From Varroa destructor (taxonomy: Eukaryota > Arthropoda > Arachnida > Mesostigmata > Varroidae), in assembly GCF_002443255.2 (NCBI RefSeq), contig NW_019211459.1, forward strand, positions 24,571,388 through 24,635,387: DNA of 64,000 bases, in the 5' to 3' direction. This document shows, piece by piece, positions 24,701 through 38,762 of this stretch. The translations under genes were made by a program, and so were the position numbers. The notes under the pieces are model-generated. The model searched no databases. It was not told where the DNA came from and saw only the letters and a program-made list of their open reading frames with translations. The stretch's first letter is position 1. The number at the start of each line of letters is the position of its first letter.

Positions 24701-27700
24701 GACACGTACTTATCTGTTATGCTTCTATGTAGGGTCGATATATTGGTAAAATGTAAACAGCGACTTCTTTCGAGCCTTTTCTACATTACCAGCATTTTAT
24801 AGGACTAAAATACGTTTCCTTTTGCTGGTCGACAATTAGCTGCGTTTCTTCATTATCTTTGCTTTGGGTCTTGCTTTACCTAACTGCGTAAGGGTAATGC
24901 TTGTTCTCAATTACGCTGCACGCGGCGTCACGTCAAAGCTCGTTTTGGTTATAACAACAATAGCAATAGATAATCTGAATTTGTCTTCGTCGTGTAATGC
25001 GATGGGCCGACGACTATTCCGCGGATGATGTGGTAACAGGATGTCCATTTTATAATGGGTAGCTGCTTATCTGCACAGAAAGAGCGTCTGTGTCAGCATG
25101 TGAATCAAGCTACGGTTTTCCAGACGCTCACACAAACGCTCATATAGACGCGTTCACTTGCATTAAAATTAAGGAAAAACTTCCTGGCAAAAAAATGATT
25201 ATCCTCGGAATACGGCACAACTCGCCAGTTGAACGAGGCATGCCACTTGTTTCGAGAACCGAAGTTGAGTGAAGGCAACGATGATGGCACATTTTTCAAA
25301 TATTTAGAGCTGGCTCAAAATGCCAAGGTCCCTTAGCTATTTCTCCATTAGTAAACTCACTCATATACATGAGCAATCATCTAAACTGCTACGGGGCAAC
25401 TCCATCCAGCACAGAAGGGAGCAAATACAAACAGCTCGCCCCCGCTCTACGTCGACTCATCCACTGGCGCAAAAATCATTAAGCCAACTCGATCACCACG
25501 GTACAGAGGCTTCTTGACCTCCCCCGGTGTCCTGCCCTTTTCAGTCGCCTAACTCGTGGCACTCGTCGTTGCAGCCATAACTCGTGCCTCAGCAGTCCCG
25601 TAATGATAACAATAACCGCTGTCGCCAATGCGTTTATGGCGGTCCTATTTCTACTGGCACGGCCATTTTAGCTTCGGCTACTGATTTTAATTAGAACAAT
25701 AACAATAAAGAATATTTATAATAACATTGCCACTAACACACATAACGCTGTATACGATACTACCATAAACAAACATAGTCGACGGGCCCGCAAGCCTGAA
25801 CTAGCGAAGAAGCGTCCAGCAGCGGTCTTTTTTATTCCTCAGATTAGTTCGTAAGGGGGAACGGTAGCAAAAGCTGAAACTGTGGTGCCGATTGGACTGC
25901 CGTAGAGCAAGCGAGTCGCGGCTTCTGCGGCCAGCTAATAACATTGAGGTGGCTCCTCAATCATTATAGTTTTTGCCGATGCCAACGGAAATTGTGGTTA
26001 CAGTTGGCCTATTGCATTGTGGTGCGTCATCTCCACTTACGACAGAGCGAGCGTGCTACGTCGTGATGCCTCGAAAAGTGACCACACAAAACGCTATATC
26101 ATACGCGTCTATTCTACTTTAGCGACGAGGTCGCGTTACATTAGGTAGCGGGCGGTGTCTATCCCAGAGTGTTATTAACAGAGAACATTTTCTGTTATCC
26201 AACCTAGTGACGTTTCTGATCAGCGAAGAAGATTCGACAGATTTGCTCCATCTTTGCATCCGCTGTACATTGTAAAGCTTTCTGTGTATCCCAGCGCACC
26301 GTTAGCCATCATATTTATCAACGTTTCAAAAATTACCCCATTGACGTCCCGCAGTTTACGCTTGGTAGACATTCACACTATTACAATAGTTTTTTTTTTG
26401 TCATATCTTCCTTGATTCAAGAATCAATAAATGATAAAGAAGAGATATGACTGTAACACCGCTGGCAGCAGCCACCGGAGCATTAATATCAAACACTTTT
26501 CGCATTGTTAATGTATCCTAGTTGCAAATCGAGTAAGCTGAAATCCACGATCACTATCATCATTTCGTTCTCTGGCGCATCTGCGAGACGAGCACGACGA
26601 TGACCCCGTCTACTACGGGTCGTTATGACAGCTATTCTATGGTGTACGTTTACTGTTCATCCAGGCCTTACCGGGAACACGGTTGGGGCGCAGTGGACGA
26701 CGACCAGGTGGGGCTCAAAAGACAGAAACTTGATGGACTATGCATACAAGCGCAGTTCGAAGGGTGCGGCAGTATTCTTGTGAACGTAACCGTCGTCAAA
26801 GTTAACATCTCCGAGTCGTACAAACGACTCGAGTGAGATTCACGAGGTAACTTTCTGCGTAGGAACAATGGCAGTGACATCGGCAAACGCAGTTGCCAAC
26901 AACAGATCCACTACATTGCTTAGTTGGAAGAGCGCATTTGAGGCGACTTCTACTGCAGTTTTGATAGCGGAAGTGAAAATTAGTGCGGCTTTAGACATTT
27001 GCAGTTGCCTGGGATCGGGCTTTTTGGCCTTTATCGGGCCTCCACTTACTGAACAAGAAGCTGGAAATAGTTCCAACTAAGGTATAATTCGTTGAACTCA
27101 GAACAGAATAGGCCTTAACGATCGATCTCATGGTAACTGCGAAATCGCCGGTAGATAACCGGGGCCTGCTAATAACCCCAGAAAAATTGAGGCTAGGGTC
27201 AATTGAATACGATAACGACGGCGCCATCTTTGCCAACACTGCGCTTCAACGCGGCGGCCCCATCATTGCCATTTTGCTGGATCAGCAACAATGAATTTAA
27301 TTTAAATGAAACACGCAAAAATAAAATTAGCAGGACTTCCCAAGTGTTCAACTGTTCCATCTTTACCAGGAAGCAATTTGAGAAGAGGCGTTAAGGACAA
27401 TGATCGAGATAGGACTAAATCTGAACGCGTCTCTTGCTGAAGGTAAACAGCTGTAAACTCAGCGAAATCAGCCAGCTGATGAAGATGGGCGCTTGTTGTT
27501 GCGTAACAAGAACTAGCAGAGATAGATCGTCATTGAAATAGTACTAGTATCATAATTTCGATATTGACATTTATATATGCGTACGCTATGTTTGTTAGTG
27601 TTTTTCTACACTGTGTCAGATTTTGCTTGCACGTACATGACGAGGCAGCAAACACGAACCCGCCCGTGTGGCAGACCATGGCAGCCTCAATATTATTAGT

Positions 27701-29396
27701 TATTGTTTGAGTGACACACGCGGCCGTATGAAGCTGATGGCGGTTGCAAACAGTCTAACGATACACGAAACAAGCATTGCCAACATGCATTGATGACATA
27801 CGATGTCTCCCCGAGGTAGGACGGGAAGTCATTGCCGGTTTTGTAGTCGTACTTGTTGTCTCGCAAGTAAGAACCTAGCGAACACACGAAGCAAGTGAAC
27901 GATGAAAGAAGACACGATGAAAATTGATAATCTATACAAAATCTATAGCCAAATAATCTCTCAGAGAACTGGGAAAAGAAAATAAAAACAAGAGGCATAG
28001 GGTTTGTGCCATTATATTGTGGTCACTGTCGACACAATAACACATACAAACAGTCACAGACGAACAGATAACATGCAGCAAATGATAGATATTTCAAAAG
28101 TATGCGATCAAAGCGATCCTTAAGAGACCAATATTGGCCTTTTGGTTAGCGACGCCAATTATATTATCTAGCATGATCGGACACTGATGGGCTCACACTA
28201 GTACCACAAACGGCATGGTAAAGCCTAACGGGAAATGATGGTACTGTCCAAAGTGCCTCGATCCTCTAAAGTCACCGTAGCTCGCGACCTCACTGGGGAC
28301 CATGAACGCAGCTAACGTTACGGGCGTTACGTTCGCCATGGCTCATCGTTGCCTGCCTGCCAGCGAGCGTTTCGGCGGCTGCCGAGCGCTCCGACACTTC
28401 AGCCGCTTAAAGTCAATGAAGCTCATGGAATCGGCTTGGCGAACGATGACGATGCTGCATCTGAGAATATCGGTAGCAACGAAGCCAGTATTCTATGCCA
28501 CACGTCTGCCGCCAGCGGGAGGTCATCTGTCTCACTAGGAAATAAACTTTAACAAAATTTATACATTGTAATACGGTCGACGTTATACTATTATGAAAGA
28601 CGTAGATTTACGTACTTCTTTTTTAGAGATGATCCAGCTAGCCGGACACGGACTGAACAAACCGGCAGAGCACATTAAAAATCATTATCAAATCAACGCT
28701 AGTAGGGAACACTAAGTTAAGTAGTGCCTGTGGAAAACGGGGCTCCTTCAAAGCCCCAATCGTTAGTTAGCTACTATTTCCCAGCGTTGGTAGCATCAGA
28801 TAGGTGTATAGCCGTAGAAATCGTTTTTGCTTCTATCGCGTATTACCCGTAGAGAAGCAATCGTTGCTTGAAACACGCTGTTCTATTCTGTTTTGTTATA
28901 TCTATTCGCATTCGTCTTATACAGGCTTCATTTGAAAATAACTTAAATAATAGAATTGTCTATCACTCTGGTGCATGTTTGCTGGAGGTTAGTAAATTTG
29001 GCAAAACTTTACACTAGCGTTCTCTGTATTGTTATAATTTCCGTCCCACGACACTCTCTTCTGCGTCTGCAACGGTCGCAGTGTACTGAAGAGCGCACCA
29101 AGTATCTCGCAGAACGACTGGCTCAGAAGTCTTTAAAAAATCTTACCTCTTGTCCGAAAGCACCGCCTGTCACCAGCTGTCTAATTTTTCAACTGCCAAA
29201 AAGTTCGATGATGGGGCGATGGCAACGACGCATCTACTGTTTCGACCGTTATCGATCAACGCGCGACTCTCCATGACGATCGTCGTATAACTAAAGCAAG
29301 CAGCTATGGCACGCAACGCTTGACAACTGATGCAAAGTAAAGCAATGTAGCAAGCAGACTAATTCGATACTTCGTTGTGAATATAACCACTGCTGC
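21739..29396. other. Intronic stretch without a supported gene
   Basis: Frames are short throughout. The only structure I noticed is a compound inverted repeat at 26400-26451. No exon with paired splice sites could be argued. Confidence 0.4.
26400..26451. repeat. Compound inverted repeat
   Basis: The outer arms GTCATATCT (26400-26408) and AGATATGAC (26443-26451) enclose an inner hairpin TTGATTC-AA-GAATCAA at about 26412-26427. The nested arrangement could fold as a branched structure. It follows a T run. Confidence 0.5.
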
Positions 29397-29399
29397 TGA

Positions 29400-30047
29400 T
29401 GCTTCTACTATTATCCCTGTAATGAGCGTTTCTCATCGGCACCAGTAGCAACGGGAATAGTGAGGCCTGGCCGACGGCCACCCCTTTTCTTAGCCCGCGA
29501 TAACAGGACCAGCAACAACAGGACGGTCACTTCGTCGATTTTGATCGGCCACGAGTACATTTACTTTGCTATTGGCGCTGCTACAGCAGTAGCCTCATTC
29601 ACGTTGAGCTTCACCCACTGTCCACTGTGGGACGGCAGCAGCGCGTCACCAGTCGATATTCACACCGTCGACGACGCCATACAGAACTTTGTATCGCGAC
29701 TTTATCTAACGGCACGTACTCGAGACGCTGCCGTTGCTCTTATTGTTGTTGATGTAACGAATGCGTTCGATTTGATTCGCTCATCGGCTTTCGTTCATTT
29801 CCTTTTGCTGTCCATCTATGTGCGTCTCCTTTTCTTCCAACTGATCCCAGCCCAATCCTTATCTCTGGGCTGGTTTGCTCTTTATCGTCCTTACGGCATC
29901 GTCGTGATCGTTGCGTTATCGCAGGGAGTCACAGAAACAGCGGCGAGCGAGCGAGCAAGCAAGCATCGGCAAACGCGGACAGTTTATAGAAGCGATAGAC
30001 AGGATGACCGGCGGCGCTTACTTGGTTTAGATATGTTCAGCCATTAA
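29400..30047 (+). pseudogene. Long open frame without a usable ATG; possible reverse-transcriptase relic
   Basis: The frame is open for 215 codons after a TGA at 29397. The only in-frame ATG is near its end, so it would need splicing or a non-ATG start. Numbering from the GTG at 29460, TVDDAIQ at residues 69-75 and VVDVTNAFD at 96-104 have the order and rough spacing of the segment leading to motif A of R1/jockey-like non-LTR reverse transcriptases (an S-T-x-D-A-I block, then D-V-x-N-A-F). Downstream SQGVT near residue 154 could be a worn motif B. No YADD box and no endonuclease are evident, and the middle is hydrophobic. A chance frame remains quite possible: the expected longest frame in 64 kb is not much shorter. 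Confidence 0.2.
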
Positions 30048-30502
30048 ATCGACTCCATGGACGGACAAACAAATAAACAAAGTACCAACAGCCATCGGGA
30101 GACGCATGGAATACGTAAACATGGCAGATACGTATGTACATTAACACAAACAACCACCGCTACTTCGATAACAATAGCAGCAACTATAGTACTACTCTAT
30201 GCAGAGAATGGGCAGGATGACACGATCGTGAAACGCAACAAGCGATCCTATGGGCACGATCCGTACGCCATACGGAAACGGGACGATGCTCGTCGTACTA
30301 AAAACACAATGATCCGGAAAGAAGCTTCTGTCAACAGATCTGCCAGTCGCCGTACTCAAACATACGTTCGAAAATTGCAATAATAACAGTAACAACATTA
30401 CGCTAGCACAGTTATTCGGCCGCAATTGGCAAATCTGATCGAGGACAATTATAAAAAATCTTTGTGATCTTTGTGTTCATAGGCCGTTGACTGGGCTGAG
30501 TC

Positions 30503-30522
30503 AATAATAATAATAATAATAA
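30503..30522. repeat. TAA trinucleotide repeat
   Basis: About six TAA units. Confidence 0.85.
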
Positions 30523-33500
30523 ATACAATGGACCTGATTATGGCCGAACGACAAAGATCAAGGAATGGTGGCGTTATCCTTTACTCGATCTTCCGATTAT
30601 CAAATTCGAACGAGAGGCACGCAAGGTATATTCTCTACTCCTAACACGTTTCCCAACCTAAATAGCTTACTATAATATAGCAGATCTAAGACAATGATAG
30701 TAATTCCTCTGGATGTTATCATAAAAAAGATGTTGTCGCGTCAAGCGCCCCACCGACACATAGTCTAACCGCTTTATAGGACCGATGCATAACTATGGTT
30801 GATTAATAATATGCGTCTCTTCGGTCCTAAACTGATTTGACCGCGCGTCTGTCAAATAGACCAGTAGCAATAATCAATTGGGTGGCCATATCGCTTTCTA
30901 GGCTTTAATCTTTTCCCGGCAATCTATGCCGTTGTGGACAATCGCCCGGTGAAGGAAAAGTCGGAAGGTATGAGAATCAGCTGAGTTGATGCGAGAGGCC
31001 CTGAACGTGTAATTCCTGTAACGTCTTGCCACCATTACTGGTAACAGTAGTCGCAGTAGCGGTACGGCAGCTTTATTGTCGGATCTCGATTCACAAACAG
31101 ATTCGACTCTGCCTACTACTTTTCTAGGATAGAAGTGCTCTTTACGATGAGGGCTGTTCGCGATGGCCGCCTCATCCGTCCGGTTCTTTGTTGTACCGCG
31201 GCTGCCTCGGATAGAGCAGATTTGCCCCGCTTTGTAGACGACACAGAAACGAAGTAGTAGCAGCTACCAAGCAGGGTAGGAAATCGAGATTTGGAGACTT
31301 CTCTCAGCTCCCACGTGCCTCGCCTTAAATCGCTGCAGATCGTTCTCTTTCGGTTTGTATTTCTTACGCTCTTCCCCCGACAGACCGCTGAGGGGCAAAC
31401 GGCAAAGTATGTTGGTAAAACGCGTCGAGGGTATAGACTTCCCTATCGTGTATCACAAGTAGAACGGAGGAGCTATCCGGCGGTTCAGTTCTATAGTCCG
31501 CAAAGTCTTCCTGAGTAGACGCTACGGAAGCTGATCCAGTCGTCCACAAAGTTTGTCCGTCTTGCCCCGGGCCACTCCAAAAGTAGATAGCGAGACGAGC
31601 CAGGAAAGGGCATTCTGAACAAGCCACTCGGTTTTGCGTTCGCGGCCCTCTTCCGCCAAAGATCACCGTTCTACCTTAACAAGACGGGTCTATGGGGGTA
31701 ACGAACAGTAGAGATGTGATACCTATCGAAGGATAGTTTTATAAATTCAAACATCGACAGAAATTTGCCTTTCAGGCAATTCTACTGACTATTTAGTTAA
31801 TCCTTTATGAATTGCAACTTTGGCTTGTATAGGCATATCCGATCGTCGAAAAATGTATCTGTGGAAGCTAAAAGCCGTTGCAAATCGTTGAGCCTGTTGC
31901 CCTTATCTATATATCAATAGAAAGATCTAGTACAGGCAAAAAAAAATGCTTCTTACCTTTAACTTTTGTTCGTTTGGCGTTTATGTGTATGTATAACCCG
32001 TTCCCGGGAGCAAGTTACTTAAATAGGCATTCCTATTAAAAAAAAGTAGTGCATCATCTAAACTGGCACTTACACGGTACGACCATTTATCATGTAAACC
32101 ATATATGCCACCCCATAAACCATGATCTCCGAAAGCCATATTATCTAATAAAATAGATACAAAATAGAAGTTTATTGATTTAGATGAAACGCTCTGGCTA
32201 TGGTTGTTTTAGCCATCACGATGATTCCTGAGCGCAGTTCGTCGTCAGATCCCGCCGGGGCGAAGAGATGCTAGTTAACTATATGCCCATCAATCGCGCA
32301 GAGTCGCCCCTGCCCAGTAGCGTTCTGCGTATATTTAGCAGGTGACACTTGTCTTCCAAACCGATAAGCGATGACATTTTGATATCGCCGACGAATCAAC
32401 GCCTGTTGTGTTGACCCATACACCGACCAAGCGGTCGCGCTTATCGAAAGATAAGCACAGGACGCAACGGTTCTCCCCGTCTTTCCCTTTTGTCATCGTC
32501 GTCCTATTGTTATTATTATGGATTTCTTAATAGATAAATATAATATTGGACAAGCTGATGGTCCACTGCCATATATGCCCGCTGCGACGTCTACGTGAGA
32601 CAGTTTTACCGTCGCTTACGTTGTTACTGATGACTCGTATTCATTTCCATAGTGCTTGTAAGTAATTAGTGCTTGTAAGCGTACGAGCAGCTAATTTTAC
32701 GTCATTGAATGGGCATTTTGGTTCGGCTGCGTTCAACGTCTTGAGAAACAACCGCGACATCTTCCTTGATAGATACACCGGGGCCCTAGCGTACATCGAG
32801 CAAAGTAAACAATGGATATACCGTGGGGCTTCAGGGTCGTGTCTAGATGAACGAACCCTGTGATGGTATTTTCTATTCAGATAAGCACAGTCTCAACCCG
32901 TGGTCGACGCCGACGTCAACATCGCTTTCCAATTGTAACCATTTCAAATACGATTAGAGGATATACGGTCATAATCGTAGCATTTTGTCCTATGTTTTCA
33001 GTGATCGTTAATGGCAATAAATAGGAATCGTTGATGCGCGACGGTCACTGTATTCGATATATCATATCGACACTTATCAAGCGATTGAAAAATGAAGACC
33101 CAATGCGACGTTCGGTGCGTCACTGAGGCGAATTCAAGCTTGTAAATCGGTGGCGGTGAGCCATTATGTCGAAAGTACATCAACGAAATGGAACTCACGG
33201 ATGAAGCTTGCTCTGTAATAGATTTCCATCGTGTTTCCGACAATCGCAGTATCGTTCCGGCGGTTGAAGATGATTAATTGACGAAGAACATTGACCTCAG
33301 CGAATTCTTCATACCGAACGCAGTGACAATCACCGTTCAAAACAAATGGTAACCGGTGAAAAAAATCCAGCCTCCTCAGCGAAGTCAATCGTAAATTCGA
33401 TTGAAGGTGAAATCTAGCATCCATCAGACATCATTGAACGACGCTAACGTTCACAGCGGTTTAGGCAAAAACGGATTTAGGCTGTACTGATCAACTAATA

Positions 33501-33768
33501 CTAGCCATCCATTGATACGTTACTGTTCCACAGTTGTTCCAGGGACGTAATTACGTTTCCCTTAACTGAGATACGCCCCCTTCTTTCGATTCAATAGTTT
33601 TTTTCACTCCTTATTGCTTCTACGGCAGGAAGCCATACTCGTGATATCTCTGAGCGGATGATCTATAGGTAATCATTTTGCGGCGCTGCTAGCGTCGCCT
33701 GCTGGCCCATTTACGAACCCATCGGCTGGGATACGCACAAAACGGGTTGGGACCTTTCTGTTTACGAA

Positions 33769-33792
33769 CAGCAGCAGCAGCAGCAGCAGCAG
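33769..33792. repeat. (CAG)8 microsatellite
   Basis: Eight uninterrupted CAG units. The minus-strand poly-Leu reading is a repeat effect. Confidence 0.9.
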
Positions 33793-36700
33793 CAAAAGTC
33801 GATCAGTGCGAACGAAGAACCTGCCAGTGGAGCTGGAAACGACAAGCACAAGTACGCCGATTACGGGCTCGAGATAGATAGAAATGCTCGTTTTCTCTCC
33901 GCCATCTTGATTTAACGGCACATGAGTAACAAGGTCCTCGGCCGCTATATTTGCTCACTGCACGGGCGAGTGTAACAGTTGTGCTTCCTTTTCAAAACAA
34001 CGATTTCCATCAACGGGGACGTACGGCAGACAAATGTCGGGCTGGACACGTAACACTGCCTGTTGCATTTCTTATCGATTACTGCTTAGCGACATCGTTT
34101 GCGTCTATGAGTTACGTTACGCTTCAGCCCCAATGTGCCTATAGAATTGTTGGTGGCGTATGTAATTAAGAGTATAATATTTGCGGATTCAATGGGTCTA
34201 GGCTGATAGATTACAACAGTAATGATGATGACTTGAGCCGACAGAAGTATTCACGGTGCCGAATAAAAATGACTTCACAAACGAGCGTTGCTCGTCGACG
34301 CTTATCAGTATCTGGTCGATTTCCCCTCTTCGTCGTACGGCACGACATCGATCGAAATGCATGTTCTATAAATAATATAATAAGACCTATAGGTATTTGA
34401 TTAAAGCAGTTCATTGTTCCGTTCTGACGAAAAGAGGCTGATGATCAGTCACCGTGCGCCGGACGAACTTGAAACTGCGATAGTTTAGCGGACCGGCGCG
34501 CCAGCACAAACCAACGAATGCGATCCGATTCGTTTGCTTGGTTAAATAACGGCGAAGTTACACGTCCGGTTCCACCCAGGAATTTTACGCCAAGCTGACT
34601 GTTCGCGTACTACGCCGCCACGCGCGTAAAAACGTCATGCCGCTTCGGATGTCGCTTGTTATTCGTATCGCATAGAGTTGACACGGAGAACCGCACCCAC
34701 CGGGACAATCAACTGGACTTGTTTTTTTCCGGCAAACTTGCCCCTCACCGCTTTGTCTTCTCAAAGATTAGCTCGTAAGTGATCGCGACTGGCTCTAGCG
34801 ACTAGAAGCAACAATGACGTCAGGGCAGTAATCGTCGGTAAAAAAACGTGGCGTAATACGTACGCACCAGCAGTAACGCGATAGGTAATAATAGTAAAAA
34901 GGACTCGGGGGACCTTTTGACAAAAACATCACAAATCACTAATGAAAAAACAAAGTAACGTTTGTGTACGTTGCAAATAAAAAGCCGAAAAGATCTTACA
35001 GCGGACCTATTCAGGGGTCATCTAAAAAATGGCCACCGCTTTAGGAAAGGTCGACAGAACTCGTTAGTGCTCTTAGCAACCATATAATGCGGCGTTATGT
35101 TATCAGATGCAGCTGTTATTGATGGATATGTCTATATTATCATGCATTGGGAACTACACCTCTAGTGAAGGTAAACCTGTTAATTCTTTGCTTCGACGTC
35201 GCCATGGCAGAGATCCAACCCCAGTTTACTGGCTTCTAAACTTTTTCTCTTTTATCTTGGAAAAGTTTGATTTGTCTTCATCTTGTAAAACATACGCTTG
35301 CAGTGGGTGCTAGGCATAAAATCGAAATTTTATAACCTGTGTCTAACGAAGGGAGAGAGTGAGCTTTACCTGATAATGTATGTCCATGTATAACAATGAG
35401 GTAAACCTCGACATCATCATATTCGTACGCAGCGGCGCCAGTCGCATCGAAAAAAAAAACAGGATAAACACATAAACAACAAACACGAATGGCGATTCTA
35501 TATCATTCGACGTTACGTAGACCTTGAAACGTCTAAGGACCTACTAATCAACTTTTTTTTTTCGCTTCGTGCCGGCAAGTTCGGGTTATCTTCGCTGCGC
35601 TTCAGCCATGGCGCGGCTGACCGTAATAACGGATTCGTTACTACGCCTAAACGATTCAGTTATCACAAATAAGCAGGACATAGTGTACGACGTTGGCGCT
35701 ACAAAAAAAAAAACAAAGAAAAAAGGTGTCGTTGAGGAGACGTTGCGGTACTACGGCGGCCGTTGGCATCAGATTAACTAAGCTACTTATCCGGCTCGGA
35801 TTGAGGCCTGTAGCCACAGTAGCAGGACAAAAGGACGTGTGAAAAAACGCCAGAATCATAGCTGAAAATCGATTCAAGTTCAGGGCGAACTTCGAAAAGG
35901 ACAAAAACGACCCATCAACACGTACCCTCAAATAGTTACTTTTCCGTTCTACTTACAGATACGTGCCACGTTTCAGTACGTGAAGTGTAGCCAGTTGATG
36001 TAAACATTTGGCTTTGTCGTTGGCACGAGCGACGTTTCGCATAATTATACCGTCATGTTTCAATATGAAATACATATTGCATCACGAGGCTTGCTGTCGA
36101 CCTAATCGCAGCGTACTGGTATCTATAGAAATATACCCATCGGCGTCGAAGGACCACATCGGTTTTGGTTACGTAAGCGTTGTCTTTTCGCTACCGATAT
36201 GGTCAACAATAAAGCTATAATATATCCGATAATGATCCGTGCTTTGTCGTTTGTCTCTGCGATGGAATCCATTTTTTTGGCGATAACTGTGTTGCCCGAC
36301 TTCACAGCGTTTCGTACCTCACACGTTGGCCGTTCACCGCGGTAGCAACAACAATCCCCCAACAACACCGAGACTGGCCGGTCGCTAACTAACAGGCATG
36401 CCCTGCGAAAAATATCTTTATAGAATCTTTTTGTCTTTTCTTCCTCTGTCTATCTCTATACGATTAATCGGCTTAATCGGCAACATTCGACTCGTGACGG
36501 CAGTGGCAAATCCGCCATTATTTACAACGACTCTAGCTCGCTTCAGCCATACCGAACGAGTGGAGCCGCTGAATACACACACATATATATGCATAGATTT
36601 CTACAAGGCGACGGCCAGTCTCATACGTTTCATACAGGACAATCGTCAGGTGCCACCGTCAATCGTCGAGCGGATTAAAAGCGACGCCAGTGAAAATCGG

Positions 36701-37330
36701 ACCACAAGTATTGAAGCTGCATGCGAGCGAATCGCTTGATCGTCCCTCGAGGCCATCGATCAAAAGCTCAATGAAACCGAGTTAAGAATGAAAAAAAAAG
36801 CGTAGACACGTATCATCCGTCCAGCAAAGCCATCGTTGTCTAGGGCAACGAGGTAACGTCCTCTGCTTGTACGTCGTTAGCAGTCCTTCGCTCGGCCTAT
36901 CAGACGACGGCTCGTTATCAAATAACACAAATAACTTCCTGTGGCAGGACTGCCGCTACACCTTTGTGAACGGCGATTGTATTGGTCGACTTTTTCCATC
37001 TGATTTCCCGTAGAGGATATTGGCAGCGGGTCATTGCCAGTGGCCTGGTAAAGGGTGGTTCTATCTTCGAAATAGAATCAATCAGAGATTCGAGAGACGA
37101 ATACTGGACGTAACTTTAATCTCAATGCGATGATAACCATAATTTAGAATATCAAGGTTTTCGCGTCGTCATAGAGTATTACGTTGGCCACAAGCCACTT
37201 ACTGGCGTCGAACTAAATTCCTTCGTTCTATTGTGTTGTTGCATTTCATTACCGCAATTGCCTTATTAATCGCAGCTTCTGCCCGCATATCTACGCCGCG
37301 GATTGCGGGAACATTAAGCACAATATCACT

Positions 37331-37366
37331 AATCAATCGATCGATCGATCGATCAATCAATCAATC
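37331..37366. repeat. AATC/GATC tetranucleotide repeat
   Basis: Nine 4-bp units: two AATC, four GATC, three AATC. The GATC core is self-complementary. Confidence 0.9.
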
Positions 37367-38748
37367 AGCACGTAACGCTTTCCGAAATGGCACGGCGTCG
37401 ACGACTTCTCATAGCCAGTCGGGTGCTCACACCCGTATCGATTTGCCCATAACACCAACAACCGTCAACAGCCTTTGGCTCTAGCACCAGTCTACCGACC
37501 AACCAATCAAGCAGATCAGTTTGAATTTTGTTCATAGTCCTGTATTGCTTATAGCTGCTCCTGTGGCAACACACACACAGACGTCCTGCTGTCGTCCTAG
37601 ACAATGCTTTGATGAGTGCCAAAATTTGCACCGGCTAATCGACGGTTTAGCGGCTGTGGCAGCGTACCAGCCAAGGCGGGACCTTACTATACGGGGCTAG
37701 AAAGGAAAAGAAGGGGGGAAATCCACGCGAAGATCATGCAAAGATTACATGTCGTCGTCTATTTTGGCGCTGTTGTTCGTAGTAGCACCGCGGCGGGCTA
37801 AGCCGGCTAAGACAGCGGAAGGGCGTGATCATTACGTCCGTTTAGGTGAGAGCCGCCGCATCCTTATCTTCATTCGTTCCCACAGTTTACCGGGTAGGCA
37901 CAAACCTCTGGACCAGTGGTGTAGAAAAGCCCCCGCGCTTGCAGCCGGCAGCGGCAAGAGATGGTGGATAACTGATTTATGATGATAAAAATCAATCGAA
38001 TCAAATTATCCCGTAAATGAATACGGACACAAAGTGACGGAATCGAGACGTGGCGGCCAATAAGGATAGCATGGATCGCGTCACGATTTCAGTGCCCATA
38101 AGCGAACGCAGCACACGGAATCGTCTATGGACAGCGTTTTGTCCATCTTGTATATTTTCGCCAACAGTTAAGCAGTCAGTCTCTAGTGGTCTAGTCGGAA
38201 CTTTCCATTATCGATTCTGTTTCCGTTCGTCTTTGGTTAAACACAAATGGGAACCGTAGATTGTGTAAGGTTCGTCGGGAAGAGTTTATACGAACAGTAG
38301 CAATACGGTCGTAAGAAGACAACACGCAAAAATAGTGATAGCCAGTTGGGATGATCTTTCGTGACGAAGACACAGAAAAATGATTACGGGACGAAAAGAA
38401 AAATTCATCCTCTCTGGCAGCGCGGCTACCTGTTTCGGTCAAGTCAAGCGGCCGCTGATTTCGATGTTTGTGTGTGCGTGTCTTATCATACCGTCAACTG
38501 GTCATGATGGCGACGACGACGACTGAGTTGTCACAGAGCAATTTTTATTACTTCTATTATTTCTTTCGACTACGATCTTTAAATGCACGAGGTGGCTGTG
38601 TTTGTCTGCGTATGAGCCCGCCTGCTGGTAAGATAATGTCAATTAACTAATATCAACGGTATACTATCATTTTTTGTATTAGACTTTACGCGCATGTCGC
38701 CAAAATAGTACATAATACGTTTTTGTTGGAAACGCATATAGAGCGAAG

Positions 38749-38762
38749 ATATATATATATAT
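38749..38762. repeat. AT dinucleotide repeat
   Basis: Seven AT units. Confidence 0.8.
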
